A stretch of DNA of 64,000 nucleotides from Akkermansiaceae bacterium UBA7331 (GCA_002471255.1 DKPP01000002.1:27623-91622); one strand, 5' to 3'. Positions 8,708-19,404 are shown, counted from the first letter of the stretch. Notes: generated from the sequence alone by a model not told the origin. Numbers and translations: made by a program.

Positions 8708-10018
8708 ATGAAGACCAAACTTCCTCTATTCTTGAGAAGGGCTTTATTAGCATTAATGTTGTCATCGACGATAGCATCTGTAAGCTCATCTAATGCATCT
8801 GATATTATCAGTATTAATTTTGGTGGTAGTGATGCTAATTTTTTAAATGATACACAATATGGCATTACCGGTATCACAGCGGCAGGATCCACTTGGAATA
8901 AGTTGACCGGTAATAGTCAAAGTGATATTTCTTTGATCAATAATAGTGGCGCTCAATCAGGTACGATTAATGTTACTGCGGCTCAAGGTCCATGGACAGG
9001 GCCTAGCAATAATGTAAATAAACCTAACACGGCTATTTTGAATGGATATATGGATTTATCTTCAGGAAATCAATATACGATTTCCATTTCAACTGATTTT
9101 TTAAAGTCAGAAGTCTATATGATTTTTTCCGGGGATGGTGCTAGTGGTGCATATAGTTCCATGAATGTAAATGGAACAAATTATACTGCCGTAAATGGAG
9201 AAACAGTTGAAGGTTCCGGTACATGGGGTACACGAACCGGTAACATAGACACAATCGAAGAGGCATGTGGAAGCTCTTTGTTGAAAGAAGGATTTAATTA
9301 TTTGCAAGTTTCCGCTAATACGGGGAATTTTACGATTCAGAATAATTTGAATTCCAACCGAGGAACGATTGCAGGTATACAAATTGTTAATACATACGAA
9401 GGAACGATCACTACATACGACCTGTCCGCTCAAAATAGCGTTACATGGACTAGCACTCAGTTAGGAGATGTCGCTTGGACTAATTCCACAGCAGACAGTG
9501 GACAAACAGCTGCCATTACTGCAGCAGCAGATGGTACTACTATTACTTTGGATTCCGCATCGGGTAATATTGTGCTTGATGCCTTGTGGTTGAAATCCGG
9601 TAGTTTGACTTTAGTGGGTACGGGATTACAATTTATTAACGATTCAATGACTAGAGTCGACGCCGGTGCGACATTGGCTATAGGGAATAGTATGTCTCTA
9701 GGCGGTTTGAATGGTACAGGTACTATTAACATAGATAATCATGCATTAACGATTGTCGGTAGTGATGTTAATTCTTTTAATGGTACTTTGCTTGGTAGTG
9801 GTCAGGTAATTATAGGCAATGGTGTTAATCAGAATTTTGCATTGGCTCAGGCATTTGCAGGTTCTTTTGTAGTGAATGGAGGTACACTTGGTATTAATAA
9901 TTCTTCAACTACCAATATCGCTCAAGCTACAACCAATATTTCAGGTACGGGTGGTAATATTAATTTAGTAGGTCGTGGCCCTAATGGGGAGGAAATGAAG
10001 GAAATGCCTCTATTTTAA
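8708..10018 (+). CDS. Autotransporter, N-terminal part (5' portion of a frameshifted gene)
   Basis: The 436 residues begin with a basic signal peptide (MKTKLPLFLRRALLALMLSS, cleavage probably near residue 30) and continue as a Thr/Asn/Gly/Ser-rich passenger with a beta-helical repeat look. The frame closes at 10018. The adjacent frame, open from 9982, carries on the same type of repeat and leads into the 2307-residue downstream part. The distance 8708-17046 is one base short of a multiple of three, so a single missing base near 9985-9998, perhaps in the G4 run at 9986-9989, would restore one protein of about 2779 residues. It may be a sequencing error, a real mutation or a phase-off allele. 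Confidence 0.85.
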   Translation: MKTKLPLFLRRALLALMLSSTIASVSSSNASDIISINFGGSDANFLNDTQYGITGITAAGSTWNKLTGNSQSDISLINNSGAQSGTINVTAAQGPWTGPSNNVNKPNTAILNGYMDLSSGNQYTISISTDFLKSEVYMIFSGDGASGAYSSMNVNGTNYTAVNGETVEGSGTWGTRTGNIDTIEEACGSSLLKEGFNYLQVSANTGNFTIQNNLNSNRGTIAGIQIVNTYEGTITTYDLSAQNSVTWTSTQLGDVAWTNSTADSGQTAAITAAADGTTITLDSASGNIVLDALWLKSGSLTLVGTGLQFINDSMTRVDAGATLAIGNSMSLGGLNGTGTINIDNHALTIVGSDVNSFNGTLLGSGQVIIGNGVNQNFALAQAFAGSFVVNGGTLGINNSSTTNIAQATTNISGTGGNINLVGRGPNGEEMKEMPLF

Positions 10019-10122
10019 ATATTGAGGATACTTTTTCCGGTACGCTTAACTTAATCGGTGGTTCTTTATCTTTCACTAATGGTACATCCTCTCAAAATGC
10101 GAATTGGGCTACCAATACCAAT

Positions 10123-13100
10123 TTGGTAATCAATATGGCAGGTGGTGCGCTGACTGACGGCATTCCATGGGTAGCAGGACAAAAAAATTATTCATTGAAT
10201 AATAATTTTACTTTGGCTGATGGTACGACCTCGACCATTATGGTATATGGTAGCAGTACCTTAACTTTAAATGGTACAATAACTGGTACGGGATCTTTGA
10301 CTAAAGCTGATGGTGGTACGTTAGTTTTGTCGAATAACGTATCGATGAAGAATCTGCAATATGCCGGTGTAGGTGGTGTCTTATCGTTGCATGGAGCAAA
10401 TAATACATTTACAAGTACCGTCACGGTTCAAGGAACAAGTGCTTTATTGAATTTTGGAGCTAATGATGGCTCTGTTACAACTCATTCTACCGTACAAGGT
10501 TTACTTTCCGTAGGTACTGGTTCTGTCAATTTTTATGATGGGTCAACTAGTGATTTAAATGCACTTCGTGCATCTGATGGCGGATTTGATAAAGTATCGG
10601 TCATTAATCAATTTGAAGGATCTATTGTTAATATAACTGGTAATAACAATGCCAATAATACGTCCCATTCATTTTTATTGGCACACTGGCGAGGTACCAG
10701 TACTTATAATCTAAGTGGGGGTCTTTTAAATTCATTGGAAGCTTCTTTGGGCTTAGCTTGGGCAGGAAACGGTACATTTAATCAATCTGGCGGTGTAGTT
10801 AATACGTTAGGTATAATGGCTTCCGTAGGAGATGCCGGGAATGGTACCTATAATTTAAGTGGAGGCACCTTGAATCTAGGTTCGGGAGGTATTTATTCGA
10901 ATAATGCAACTCTAGCCTTTATTAATCTCGGGGCTGGTACTCTTGGAACGTATGCAAATTGGAGTAGCTCTTTAGACATGAAATTGGGCTACTTTGCAGG
11001 TAGCCAAGTGGCAGGTACTACTGATTCGCCAATTAAAACAATTATCAATACTACAGATTCTGTAGACTCAGCAAATGGTGGGCATACCATCACACTCAAT
11101 GGAGTGTTAAGCAATGTAGATGGGTCAGTAGGCGGTCTAAAAGTGACCGGTACCGGATCTCTAGTGCTAAATGGAGCCAATACTTTTACAGGAGGTGTGG
11201 AACTAAATAGTGGTAACCTTGTTGTTAATAATAACAGCGCTTTAGGTGCTGAGGGTAATAGACATTTAACCATCTCCGGTAGTGGCTCATCTAAAGATAA
11301 CTCACCTACTATTACGTTTGGTGCAGGAGTGACAGGTGCTTTAACGTCATTGACATTTAATTCAAACTCGACTCTTAATTGGGTAGGTAATCCGGTTGCT
11401 CAACAAAGCTTTGAGAACTTAAATATAGCCGGTAATAACACCATCTATATGTCAATTTCAAGCGGTGCATCTGATCAATTGACAGCCACCAATGTTAATA
11501 TTAGCGGTTCTTTTACTTGGGACGTATTTGCTACGGGATTGAAAGTTGGCGATGAAGTGGTATTGCTTAACTATACCAATCTTACCGGTGATTCAAATGA
11601 TTTTCACTTAAATCTATCATCATCCAGTGATGCTAGAGCGATTGAGGGTCAATTAGTCAATAAGGATAATTCTCTCGTGATACAGATTACCGGAGGAGGT
11701 GCTGCCGATTTAACTTGGACATCCTCTACCGGAACATGGCAAACAGGTAGTCCGGAAAACCAGTGGGATACAACAGCTACGGATAAACATTTCTTTACCG
11801 GTGATAATGTCGCTTTTATACAGATTGACGGATCAACCAATGAAACCGTTAACATCGTAGGTGATGTGCAACCGGGTGCCATTTTAGTCAATGGCGGCAC
11901 GACGGAATATACTTTCTCCGGTACCGGTAGCATCATTGGTTCTTCAACAAATTTAATAGTTGAAAGCGGTGTATTAAACATTGATAATGTTAATACTTTT
12001 GGCGGACTTACTTCCATAGCTGAAGGAGCTACGATCAATTTACATAATAATGGGGCTTTAACCAATTCTACAATAACCGGCACAGGTTCATTAAATGTGA
12101 ATTGGACACAAGGAGAAGAAGGTACTTTGTCCTTCAATAACTTTACGGGTAATCTAGCGTTAACTAGTGGAACAGCTGCCGTGTCAGTAGCTCATTTGAA
12201 TACGTTAGGTAATATTGATTTCGCAGGCGGGGTATTGAAGCTTAATTCATCAGGGCAAATTACTCATGCGATTTCAGGTACTGAAACGCAGAAGGCAATG
12301 CTTGATTTTACCGGTCAAAATATCACTTTTGATGCAGGTAGTAAGTTGTCGGGTTATGTGAATATCAAAGGTGGTAGCGTTGGTTTTGGTAATGATACTT
12401 CATTTACAGGTAATTTGACGGTGGATGGAGGTTCATTTAATTTAAAAACAAACGGTGCTTCGGATTCTTTGGGTACCGGTATTTTAACCTTGATTAATGG
12501 TGGTACCCTAGTGGCCGATTGGGATGGAAACTCAGGTAACACTACTGCAGCTACTTCAAAAATTATCATGGGTAACTCTGCTCGCTATGATAATGTCGCC
12601 AAAGGTAATTCCCAAGGATGGCATAATTTTGAATTAGCTACCGGAGATGAATGGGCATACTTTAATGGTAATAGCAACGTAGGAACAACTTACCAAAATG
12701 GTACTATATCGGGTGTGGGTAACGTGCAATATGGTTATAATGCAGCTCAATCTCATTCCGGCATGACATGGAAGGATGGTTGGACAAGCAATAGCTATGT
12801 CGGTATGACTGCCGTAGAAGCAGGAACGACCAATTTAACCTATAGCATTACAACTGCACCTACTTCAAATGAATGGACACCTTTTGGTGCATATGATGCC
12901 AATGTGGCTAACTCAGCTACTTTGCAACTTTTAGGTGCCGGTGCTGCCACGTTTAATAGTACTTTGACCGGAGATGCTGCCATCACTAATGCAACCTTAA
13001 AAGGTGGCTTTATCTTTGGCAATGGTAGTGCTTTAACGTTCTCTTCATTGAATGATTTGACAGTAACGGGTGCTTTAAATATTGCCACGGGGAATACAGC

Positions 13101-16100
13101 CACTATCAATGTTAATGCAACCAATTTAATCCTAAATGGAGCAATGACCGGAGCTGCTTTGACCGGTGTTGGTACGATTAATGTTAATAGCACAGGTAAT
13201 GGTTCATTGATATTGATGGGTAACTCCAGTGAGTTTACCGGAACATTAAGCTCCGGAGACAATGCTAATATCCAATTAGGTTATAATGGAACATTTGGCT
13301 TTACGTGGACAGGTGCGGGTACTTTAAGTGTTGGCGAAAATATTAGTGCTACGATGACCGGTTTAATCAATGGCTCGGGTACTCTTAGTTTAGCTCAAGG
13401 TTCGACTTTACATTATACGGGTAATTCGACGGCAGGTAATATTCGTAATATTACCGGACCGGGCACTCTTGATTTGACCGGCGGCGGATCTATTCATACA
13501 GACTCATATCATACAAATCCGGTGACCATCTCAGGCGGAACCACCGTGATTTGTGATTCATTTAATTATGGCGAAGGTGCTAACTTTGGTACTATGGGTA
13601 ACAATGCCCCTTACATGGTATTGAATGATGCTAAATTGGTCATGACCGGTACGCAACGCTCTTTACGTAAATTTACAGTTGGTGCCGGTGGTGCAACGAT
13701 CGAAGTAGCAGAAGGTGGCAATTTTACTGAAGTATTAGCTACTGATACTTGGGATCGTTTGCAAGTTAATGCCGACAACGCAGTTCTGACTTTATCCGGT
13801 GCTGGTGTAGGTATTATGGAAACGACGGCAGGTAATGATATTTTTTACTCTGCAACGGCTTCTAATATGCAGACTTTCTCCATTGTAAAGGATGGTACCG
13901 GATCATGGACAATGACCGGTACAAATACTTATGGTGGTGGCACTACGATTAATGACGGTACGTTAATCATTAACACCGTAGGTGCCTTAGGTACCGGTGC
14001 TGTTACTATTAACGGAGGTACCTTTGATATGGGTGGGTTGGCTTTTGCTCAAACGATTAGTATGACTAGTGGTAATTTGTCTAATGCAGGCCAATTCGCT
14101 TCTACCGTAAGTATTAATCAAACGGGCAAGACTGCTACAACGATGAATATGGGTGGACTGGATGCATCTAAGATTACCGAGTTTGTTTCTACTAAAACCG
14201 ATGATAAAGTGACAACCTTATCGGGATTAACAGGAACTTATACTGTAGGTAACAATGTAGTATTAAGTTTCGATTCTTCCATGGTGGGTACGACGCCTAA
14301 TAATACGGCCCTGTTTGGTGGTGCGGATGTGAACATTACCAATGGTGCCAATATTACTTTGGACTTCACGAATACTGCCGCTACCAAATTGGTTGATGGC
14401 ATGACCGGTGCGACATCTAAACAATACATCACCTTAGCTAGCGGTATGCTTACCGGTTCCGGAACGTTTACATTTGGCGAAGACTACGTTCTTTTGAATC
14501 ATCTATTTGCTGTAACAGGAACATCGGGTGGTTCTTTGGAGCTTACCGAACAATCGGATCCCCATATTCTTATCGTTCAAGAAGGTAAGACTTTAGACGT
14601 TACCTCTTCTACGCAATTTGGTTTAGATAAAATCTATGGCATCATCAATAATGGTACAATTAATGTAGATATTGCCGGAGATAATCCTGATACCTTAGTA
14701 CTAAATGGATTCACTGGCCTTTCTTCTAGTGCTATGTTGAATTTAGGGACTAATGCTAATCAGGTTGTTGAATTACAACGAGGAGCGTATATTGAACAAG
14801 GTGGGTTAGCTACATACTTCGGTAGTATTTCAGGTGCCGGACAATTAGTGCAAAATGATAATTTTACTACGAAAGTGGTAGGTTCTGTCAATATTGGTTC
14901 ACTCGGTGTTAGCCAAGGCACGTTTGAAATGGCTACCACTGCCGGTCTGACAAATAATATCACTGGTGATGTATCCGTTTCAAATGGTGCAACTTTAGCT
15001 TTGAGTGGTGCAGGTGTGACCACAAATGCCGGTTCATTAACAACGGCAGATGGTTCCAATATCACCTTGAGCAATGGAGCTATTCTATCTACAGCAGGTA
15101 ATACTGTAATGAATGCTACTGTGAGCGGCGTAGGTACTTTAATGCAGTCCTCCGGACAATTCTCACTTGGTACGGGATCTATAGGTGATAATACGACATT
15201 GGCTTTGGGTGATACAGCTTCTTGGGCTTTAAATCAAAATGCTTCTGTCGGTGCTATATCCGGTTCCGGTACAGTTAATCTTAATGGTAATCAACTTGCC
15301 GTTAACAATGCCGGAGGCACCTTTAATGGTACATTTACAGGCGCAGGTACTTTGGTGAAATCAGGCGAAGGAATCCAAACCCTCGTCGGATCCGGTAATG
15401 CCGATATGGATATTGTATTATCAGCCACCAAGAGTGATGCCGGTTTATGCTTAACAAACGTTGGCAATATTCAAGCAAGCTATGGTGATGTATCGGTTAA
15501 TTCCGGTACCTTGTACGTGAAGAACATACCGGCAGTGACCCGTAGCACAAACGCGACAAACGTAAAACTCAATTCACTTGCTATGGGTGCCGGTACGACT
15601 CTTAACGTTACCTTTGCAGGTAATACGGAGTCTGATACCAAAAATGTCCCTATCACGACAGTCAATGGTACTAATTTGAATGGGACTCAATTAGTCGTTA
15701 CTTGTGTAAATCCTAATTCGTTTAATTCTTACAATTCATCCGGCTTCCAATTCACTCTTATCCATGACGAATCCGATCAAATGTCCGTGACCGATTCATC
15801 CTTATCCATGGGCTTCCTTAATTCCATGTTTGAATGGGAAATGTTCGTGAAAGATGGTGATTTGATCGTCAAAGGTACAGGAAGAGAAGGTAATTACTAT
15901 GATCAAGCAGCCTTGACTCATAACTCCCAAGCTGTAGCGAATTTGTTGTATAATGCCACTGAAACAATCATCAATTCACCAGATTCAGAATTAAAATATT
16001 TAGCTGATGCTGTTGCTAACCAAATTGCCGCAGGTAATTTACAAGAAGCTTCACGCACGATGGCTGCAGCAGGTGGTTCAACCATTACCAGTTTGAGTGT

Positions 16101-17046
16101 TGCTCAACGAGATGGTTTCCGTGACCAATTAACTTGGATTCGTAACAGAACCGTGGGCATGGGCGTAAATCAATCTGTTGAGAATGATGATATGCCATAT
16201 TATCATATGTGGGTGCAAGGCACAGGTGGTTATAACGACCTCAAGACCGCAGGTGATGAAAGCGGATACTCCTTATCTTACTGGGGTGCCACTGCTGGTG
16301 TAGATATCGATCTTACGGAAAATTGGACAACAGGTGCTGCATTTACCGCCAACTTTGGTGATTTAGATGCAAATGCTGCCGATACTGCTTCCGGTACGAT
16401 TGATTCCTATTACGTAAGCTTATTTGCAAGAATGCAAAAACGCGTTTGGGCTCATACATTTGTTGTTACCGGTGGTTGGAACGATGCTAAATTAAACCGT
16501 ACTGTCGATTATGGTACCGGTTCATATAATGCTGACGGTTCTACCAGTGGTAGTGGTTTTGGCGCTATGTATGAATTAACCTATGATTATTATTTGAATG
16601 AAGATCACGATTCCTTATTACAACCTTTGTTCAACATATCCGTCGTATCAACAAAGATGGACGGATATGAGGAAACAGGTGCCGGAAATGCGGGATTAAA
16701 AGTTAATGATCAAAAGATGACCACTACTACGGTTGCTCTTGGTGGTCGTTGGTTAGGTCTATTCGGTAATAACCTCTTTGGTCGTGAATCCCTTGGTGAG
16801 CTTCGTTTAAACGTGGCTCAAGACATGGGAGATGATCGTGGTGTAGCCGGTGTAGGTTTCTTAGGTAACCCTGGATTCACTCAAAACATTCAAGGTGCAA
16901 AACTAGGTTCTACAGCCTTACAAATCGGTGGCTCCGTTACCGTGCCATTAGGTCAAGAAAGCAACATCTTCGTAGAAGCAAATGCTGATTTCCGCAATAA
17001 ACAAAACAGCGTGAATGGTAGCATCGGTTATCGCTATAACTTTTAA
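10123..17046 (+). CDS. Autotransporter passenger repeats and C-terminal beta-barrel
   Basis: This ORF of 2307 residues (open upstream to 9982) is the continuation of the gene begun at 8708. It carries many imperfect autotransporter-associated beta-strand repeats of the form TGTGSLVLNGANTFTGG, expected to build a long surface beta-helix. The last 280 or so residues (from HMWVQGTGGYND) are an autotransporter beta-barrel ending in GYRYNF, with the C-terminal Phe needed for outer-membrane assembly. No protease domain or cleavage motif is recognisable, so an adhesin or structural role is more likely than an enzyme. The first ATG in this frame is at 10123, but it has no signal peptide and cannot be a genuine start for export. 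A terminator follows. Confidence 0.9.
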   Translation: MVINMAGGALTDGIPWVAGQKNYSLNNNFTLADGTTSTIMVYGSSTLTLNGTITGTGSLTKADGGTLVLSNNVSMKNLQYAGVGGVLSLHGANNTFTSTVTVQGTSALLNFGANDGSVTTHSTVQGLLSVGTGSVNFYDGSTSDLNALRASDGGFDKVSVINQFEGSIVNITGNNNANNTSHSFLLAHWRGTSTYNLSGGLLNSLEASLGLAWAGNGTFNQSGGVVNTLGIMASVGDAGNGTYNLSGGTLNLGSGGIYSNNATLAFINLGAGTLGTYANWSSSLDMKLGYFAGSQVAGTTDSPIKTIINTTDSVDSANGGHTITLNGVLSNVDGSVGGLKVTGTGSLVLNGANTFTGGVELNSGNLVVNNNSALGAEGNRHLTISGSGSSKDNSPTITFGAGVTGALTSLTFNSNSTLNWVGNPVAQQSFENLNIAGNNTIYMSISSGASDQLTATNVNISGSFTWDVFATGLKVGDEVVLLNYTNLTGDSNDFHLNLSSSSDARAIEGQLVNKDNSLVIQITGGGAADLTWTSSTGTWQTGSPENQWDTTATDKHFFTGDNVAFIQIDGSTNETVNIVGDVQPGAILVNGGTTEYTFSGTGSIIGSSTNLIVESGVLNIDNVNTFGGLTSIAEGATINLHNNGALTNSTITGTGSLNVNWTQGEEGTLSFNNFTGNLALTSGTAAVSVAHLNTLGNIDFAGGVLKLNSSGQITHAISGTETQKAMLDFTGQNITFDAGSKLSGYVNIKGGSVGFGNDTSFTGNLTVDGGSFNLKTNGASDSLGTGILTLINGGTLVADWDGNSGNTTAATSKIIMGNSARYDNVAKGNSQGWHNFELATGDEWAYFNGNSNVGTTYQNGTISGVGNVQYGYNAAQSHSGMTWKDGWTSNSYVGMTAVEAGTTNLTYSITTAPTSNEWTPFGAYDANVANSATLQLLGAGAATFNSTLTGDAAITNATLKGGFIFGNGSALTFSSLNDLTVTGALNIATGNTATINVNATNLILNGAMTGAALTGVGTINVNSTGNGSLILMGNSSEFTGTLSSGDNANIQLGYNGTFGFTWTGAGTLSVGENISATMTGLINGSGTLSLAQGSTLHYTGNSTAGNIRNITGPGTLDLTGGGSIHTDSYHTNPVTISGGTTVICDSFNYGEGANFGTMGNNAPYMVLNDAKLVMTGTQRSLRKFTVGAGGATIEVAEGGNFTEVLATDTWDRLQVNADNAVLTLSGAGVGIMETTAGNDIFYSATASNMQTFSIVKDGTGSWTMTGTNTYGGGTTINDGTLIINTVGALGTGAVTINGGTFDMGGLAFAQTISMTSGNLSNAGQFASTVSINQTGKTATTMNMGGLDASKITEFVSTKTDDKVTTLSGLTGTYTVGNNVVLSFDSSMVGTTPNNTALFGGADVNITNGANITLDFTNTAATKLVDGMTGATSKQYITLASGMLTGSGTFTFGEDYVLLNHLFAVTGTSGGSLELTEQSDPHILIVQEGKTLDVTSSTQFGLDKIYGIINNGTINVDIAGDNPDTLVLNGFTGLSSSAMLNLGTNANQVVELQRGAYIEQGGLATYFGSISGAGQLVQNDNFTTKVVGSVNIGSLGVSQGTFEMATTAGLTNNITGDVSVSNGATLALSGAGVTTNAGSLTTADGSNITLSNGAILSTAGNTVMNATVSGVGTLMQSSGQFSLGTGSIGDNTTLALGDTASWALNQNASVGAISGSGTVNLNGNQLAVNNAGGTFNGTFTGAGTLVKSGEGIQTLVGSGNADMDIVLSATKSDAGLCLTNVGNIQASYGDVSVNSGTLYVKNIPAVTRSTNATNVKLNSLAMGAGTTLNVTFAGNTESDTKNVPITTVNGTNLNGTQLVVTCVNPNSFNSYNSSGFQFTLIHDESDQMSVTDSSLSMGFLNSMFEWEMFVKDGDLIVKGTGREGNYYDQAALTHNSQAVANLLYNATETIINSPDSELKYLADAVANQIAAGNLQEASRTMAAAGGSTITSLSVAQRDGFRDQLTWIRNRTVGMGVNQSVENDDMPYYHMWVQGTGGYNDLKTAGDESGYSLSYWGATAGVDIDLTENWTTGAAFTANFGDLDANAADTASGTIDSYYVSLFARMQKRVWAHTFVVTGGWNDAKLNRTVDYGTGSYNADGSTSGSGFGAMYELTYDYYLNEDHDSLLQPLFNISVVSTKMDGYEETGAGNAGLKVNDQKMTTTTVALGGRWLGLFGNNLFGRESLGELRLNVAQDMGDDRGVAGVGFLGNPGFTQNIQGAKLGSTALQIGGSVTVPLGQESNIFVEANADFRNKQNSVNGSIGYRYNF

Positions 17047-17067
17047 TTAAAATATTAAAAAACGTTG

Positions 17068-17113
17068 CAACCTCTCCAGACTTTGTGTTTGGAGAGGTTG
17101 TTCATTTTTTCAT
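17068..17113 (+). terminator. intrinsic terminator after the autotransporter
   Basis: An 11-bp perfect stem (CAACCTCTCCA with TGGAGAGGTTG) is followed by TTCATTTTTT. Confidence 0.85.
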
Positions 17114-17169
17114 ATCGCGGATATTATCCTTTAAAATGGTTTTATCTGCCCCTGTTATATACAAACAAG

Positions 17170-17196
17170 CCGAATCCTATAAGGGAATCGGCTTGC
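17170..17196 (-). terminator. hairpin after the PEP-CTERM gene
   Basis: A stem of AAGCCGA with TCGGCTT, plus inner pairs, lies about 30 nt past the stop of the PEP-CTERM gene. On the minus strand it is followed by a weak T-rich tract. It is a likely but not strong terminator. Confidence 0.5.
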
Positions 17197-17224
17197 TGAT
17201 AGTCTTTTTATATGTGAGTAAATT

Positions 17225-17980
17225 TTATCTCGTTCTACGGCGACGAAGTAACAATCCGCTTAATCCCAATAAAGAAAGCGTGACTGTCGTAGGTTCTGGA
17301 ATATTTTCAGAATAATGAACTAGCACTTTTGTTCTTCCATTTTCTGTAATTTGTTCCAAATAAACGTTCATGGTTGGTGTTGATGTTATGTTTAGGCCAT
17401 TAACATCAAATTGTAAATTTCCACCACTCATTCCAGAAGAAATAGAAACTAACTCAATTGTACCGGTTCCTGTTAGCCCGCTTGTGTTAAAAGTTCCTTC
17501 TAAAGATACTGTTTTTCCATTGGTCCAAAAACTTGCAAGCGTATCACCTGTAATCCAAGAACCATGACTGTTGGCCGTAAAGTTTCCAAAATCTATGGTA
17601 AAGTCTCGTCCGAGGCCAATTGCATTTGTAGTGGTGAACTCTAACTTTGCATTTCCTTCTAGGGTGAATTTATTGACATTAAGATCGCCCTGTGACGTGT
17701 GACATAATAATGTCGATCCGGAGCCAATGGTAATGTTATTAGTTGCTCCAAAATAGGCTGATCCTGTTGACCAAGTGATAATTCCTTGATTGCTTCCTAT
17801 AATCGCATCATCGTTAACACTATGCTGTGGATAATATCCGTTTGGACTCCCATTGACAGCCCAGTTGCCAGGGCTTGAATAAAGACCGTTATCACTCTTG
17901 CCTGTCCAAATGTATGTAGCTGCATGTAATGCAGATGTCCCTAAACATATTAGGGCTAAAGAAAACATAGAGGCTTTCAT
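17225..17980 (-). CDS. PEP-CTERM sorting-signal protein
   Basis: This 251-residue secreted protein has an N-terminal signal peptide (ends near LHAATYIW). Its beta-rich, Gly/Ser/Thr-rich body resembles single autotransporter-type repeats (YIWTGKSDNGLYSSPGNW). The C-terminal PEP-CTERM signal consists of PEPTTVTLSLLGLSGLLL followed by RRRR. Such signals are processed by an exosortase and anchor or release proteins at the cell surface. No exosortase gene is in the window. Convergent with the autotransporter, it probably adds to the same extracellular layer, but its role is unknown. Confidence 0.85.
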   Translation of the reverse strand: MKASMFSLALICLGTSALHAATYIWTGKSDNGLYSSPGNWAVNGSPNGYYPQHSVNDDAIIGSNQGIITWSTGSAYFGATNNITIGSGSTLLCHTSQGDLNVNKFTLEGNAKLEFTTTNAIGLGRDFTIDFGNFTANSHGSWITGDTLASFWTNGKTVSLEGTFNTSGLTGTGTIELVSISSGMSGGNLQFDVNGLNITSTPTMNVYLEQITENGRTKVLVHYSENIPEPTTVTLSLLGLSGLLLRRRRTR

Positions 17981-18040
17981 AGTGTTGGTTGTACCAAATT
18001 CAAGTGATAAGTCAATGTTACAAGATTCATGCTTATATTA

Positions 18041-18583
18041 TTAATCCAATAGCATCTTTTTTCCTGCGATGCAGAAATAGGTTTTTGAGGCTACTGCTGC
18101 GATCTTTTGGTTGATGATGCCTAATCCATCGCAGAAGTTGCGAGTTTCCTTATCCGGTGAAACGATTCCTAATCCTGTCTCGGAGCTAACGATAATCCAT
18201 TTTTTGCCTGATTGTGCTATGAATTGGAGTAGAGAATTGATCTCATCGAGAATTCTTTCTTCGAAGGCTGAATAATCTTTTGGATCATGAGATGAATAGA
18301 GGATATTGGTGGTTAATAGAGTCATGCAGTCGATCATAATGCCATCATACGAGTCGATATCATGTTGCTGTAATGTTGTAGCAATATCTTTTGGGCATTC
18401 AAGTGTCTTCCAAGAAGATGGGCGACGCTCTTGGTGCTTGAGTATTCGTTCGTTCATCGATCCTGAGCCTGGTAAATTTTCAGCTGTAGCAATGTATAGG
18501 ATGTGATTGCCGTAGGTATGAGCCAAATCTTCAGCAAGCTGGCTTTTTCCGCTACGAGTGCCACCTAAAAATAAAGTTATCAT
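18041..18583 (-). CDS. cobU: Adenosylcobinamide kinase / GTP:adenosylcobinamide-phosphate guanylyltransferase
   Basis: This 180-residue bifunctional enzyme phosphorylates adenosylcobinamide and then transfers GMP to give adenosylcobinamide-GDP, activating the lower end of the corrin side chain. It shows the P-loop GGTRSGKS at residues 7-14, which CobU uses for nucleotide binding, and the family length. It is the last gene of the minus-strand cobamide operon; its ATG overlaps the cbiR stop by 4 nt. Confidence 0.95.
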   Translation of the reverse strand: MITLFLGGTRSGKSQLAEDLAHTYGNHILYIATAENLPGSGSMNERILKHQERRPSSWKTLECPKDIATTLQQHDIDSYDGIMIDCMTLLTTNILYSSHDPKDYSAFEERILDEINSLLQFIAQSGKKWIIVSSETGLGIVSPDKETRNFCDGLGIINQKIAAVASKTYFCIAGKKMLLD

Positions 18584-19404
18584 AGAGCTGATGGGGTAAT
18601 TGTTAAATAACGTTCATAAGAAGCTTTCATTGCATGATATGATTGAATGAAATCATCAAGTTTGAATACTTCCAAAGTAATGGCTCCTTGATAATTTTCT
18701 TTCCATAGGCGATGTAAGACGGCATCAATATCATTGTCGGGCATGTGATGTAAGCTTTGATGATCACGTGTGCCTATCCCGTGCAAATGCATCATTCTTG
18801 TTCTCTCGATCCATGAGTCCAAAAGCGATTCGGGGCGTTCTTTTTCTTTCCATACATGACCAATATCAAAACATCGGGAATAGTCCGTTTGATTGATGAT
18901 TTGATCCAAATAATCAAGTGGGTGTCTTTCTAAATTTTCCAGAGCCAGATGTTGTGCCGTAGGTAGCTCTTTTGAAATATTTTCCAAGGTTTGAAGTATC
19001 AACTCGGTTTCTTTTTCATTGAGATTTGGTCGCATGATTGTTTCCGGCGTTTTATCCGTAACTACGTGCATTACATATGAATGAGGTGTTAATTCTCGGG
19101 TTAGATCAATTGCACGTTTAATGTTGTCGGCATAATCCAGTGCGGCTTGTTTGTTGGCAAAATCACCATCCGTAGGTAAGTGGATATTCCACGTCGTTGA
19201 AGGGTGATCGTTTGCTAATTCCACAATTTCTTTCATCTCGGCTTTGCTTAAAAAGCTTTGCCCCTTGATGCCTCCTTCTAAAAGAAGCAATGAAATATCT
19301 TCCGTCAATGAGATGCATTGGCGAATAGCCGGTACATAATAATCGGGAATAACAAAAGATGTGCAGCCAATTTTTAATTGGGGAATGCTGTATTGTGGAT
19401 TCAT
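18580..19404 (-). CDS. cbiR: CbiR-type cobamide-remodelling hydrolase (TIM barrel)
   Basis: This 274-residue protein belongs to the AP endonuclease 2 / xylose isomerase-like TIM-barrel superfamily. Metal-site candidates are seen in HLPTDGD, LALENLERH, CFDIGHVWK, MHLHGIGTRDH and ITLEVF. In Akkermansia muciniphila a member of this superfamily, CbiR, hydrolyses the bond between the nucleotide loop and the lower ligand region of a cobamide, freeing a cobinamide product that can be rebuilt with another base. Placement between cobS and cobU makes that role the best reading here. It overlaps both neighbours by 4 nt. A generic sugar-phosphate isomerase is the alternative if context is ignored. Confidence 0.85.
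   Translation of the reverse strand: MNPQYSIPQLKIGCTSFVIPDYYVPAIRQCISLTEDISLLLLEGGIKGQSFLSKAEMKEIVELANDHPSTTWNIHLPTDGDFANKQAALDYADNIKRAIDLTRELTPHSYVMHVVTDKTPETIMRPNLNEKETELILQTLENISKELPTAQHLALENLERHPLDYLDQIINQTDYSRCFDIGHVWKEKERPESLLDSWIERTRMMHLHGIGTRDHQSLHHMPDNDIDAVLHRLWKENYQGAITLEVFKLDDFIQSYHAMKASYERYLTITPSAL

Noticed and set aside
9985..10018. Programmed -1 frameshift in the autotransporter
   Set aside because: No X XXY YYZ slippery heptamer is seen at the junction, so a simple mutation or sequencing error is preferred.
11649..12137. Open frames antisense to the autotransporter
   Set aside because: The Thr/Asn-rich repeat produces proline- and valine-rich shadow frames on the minus strand with no coding features.
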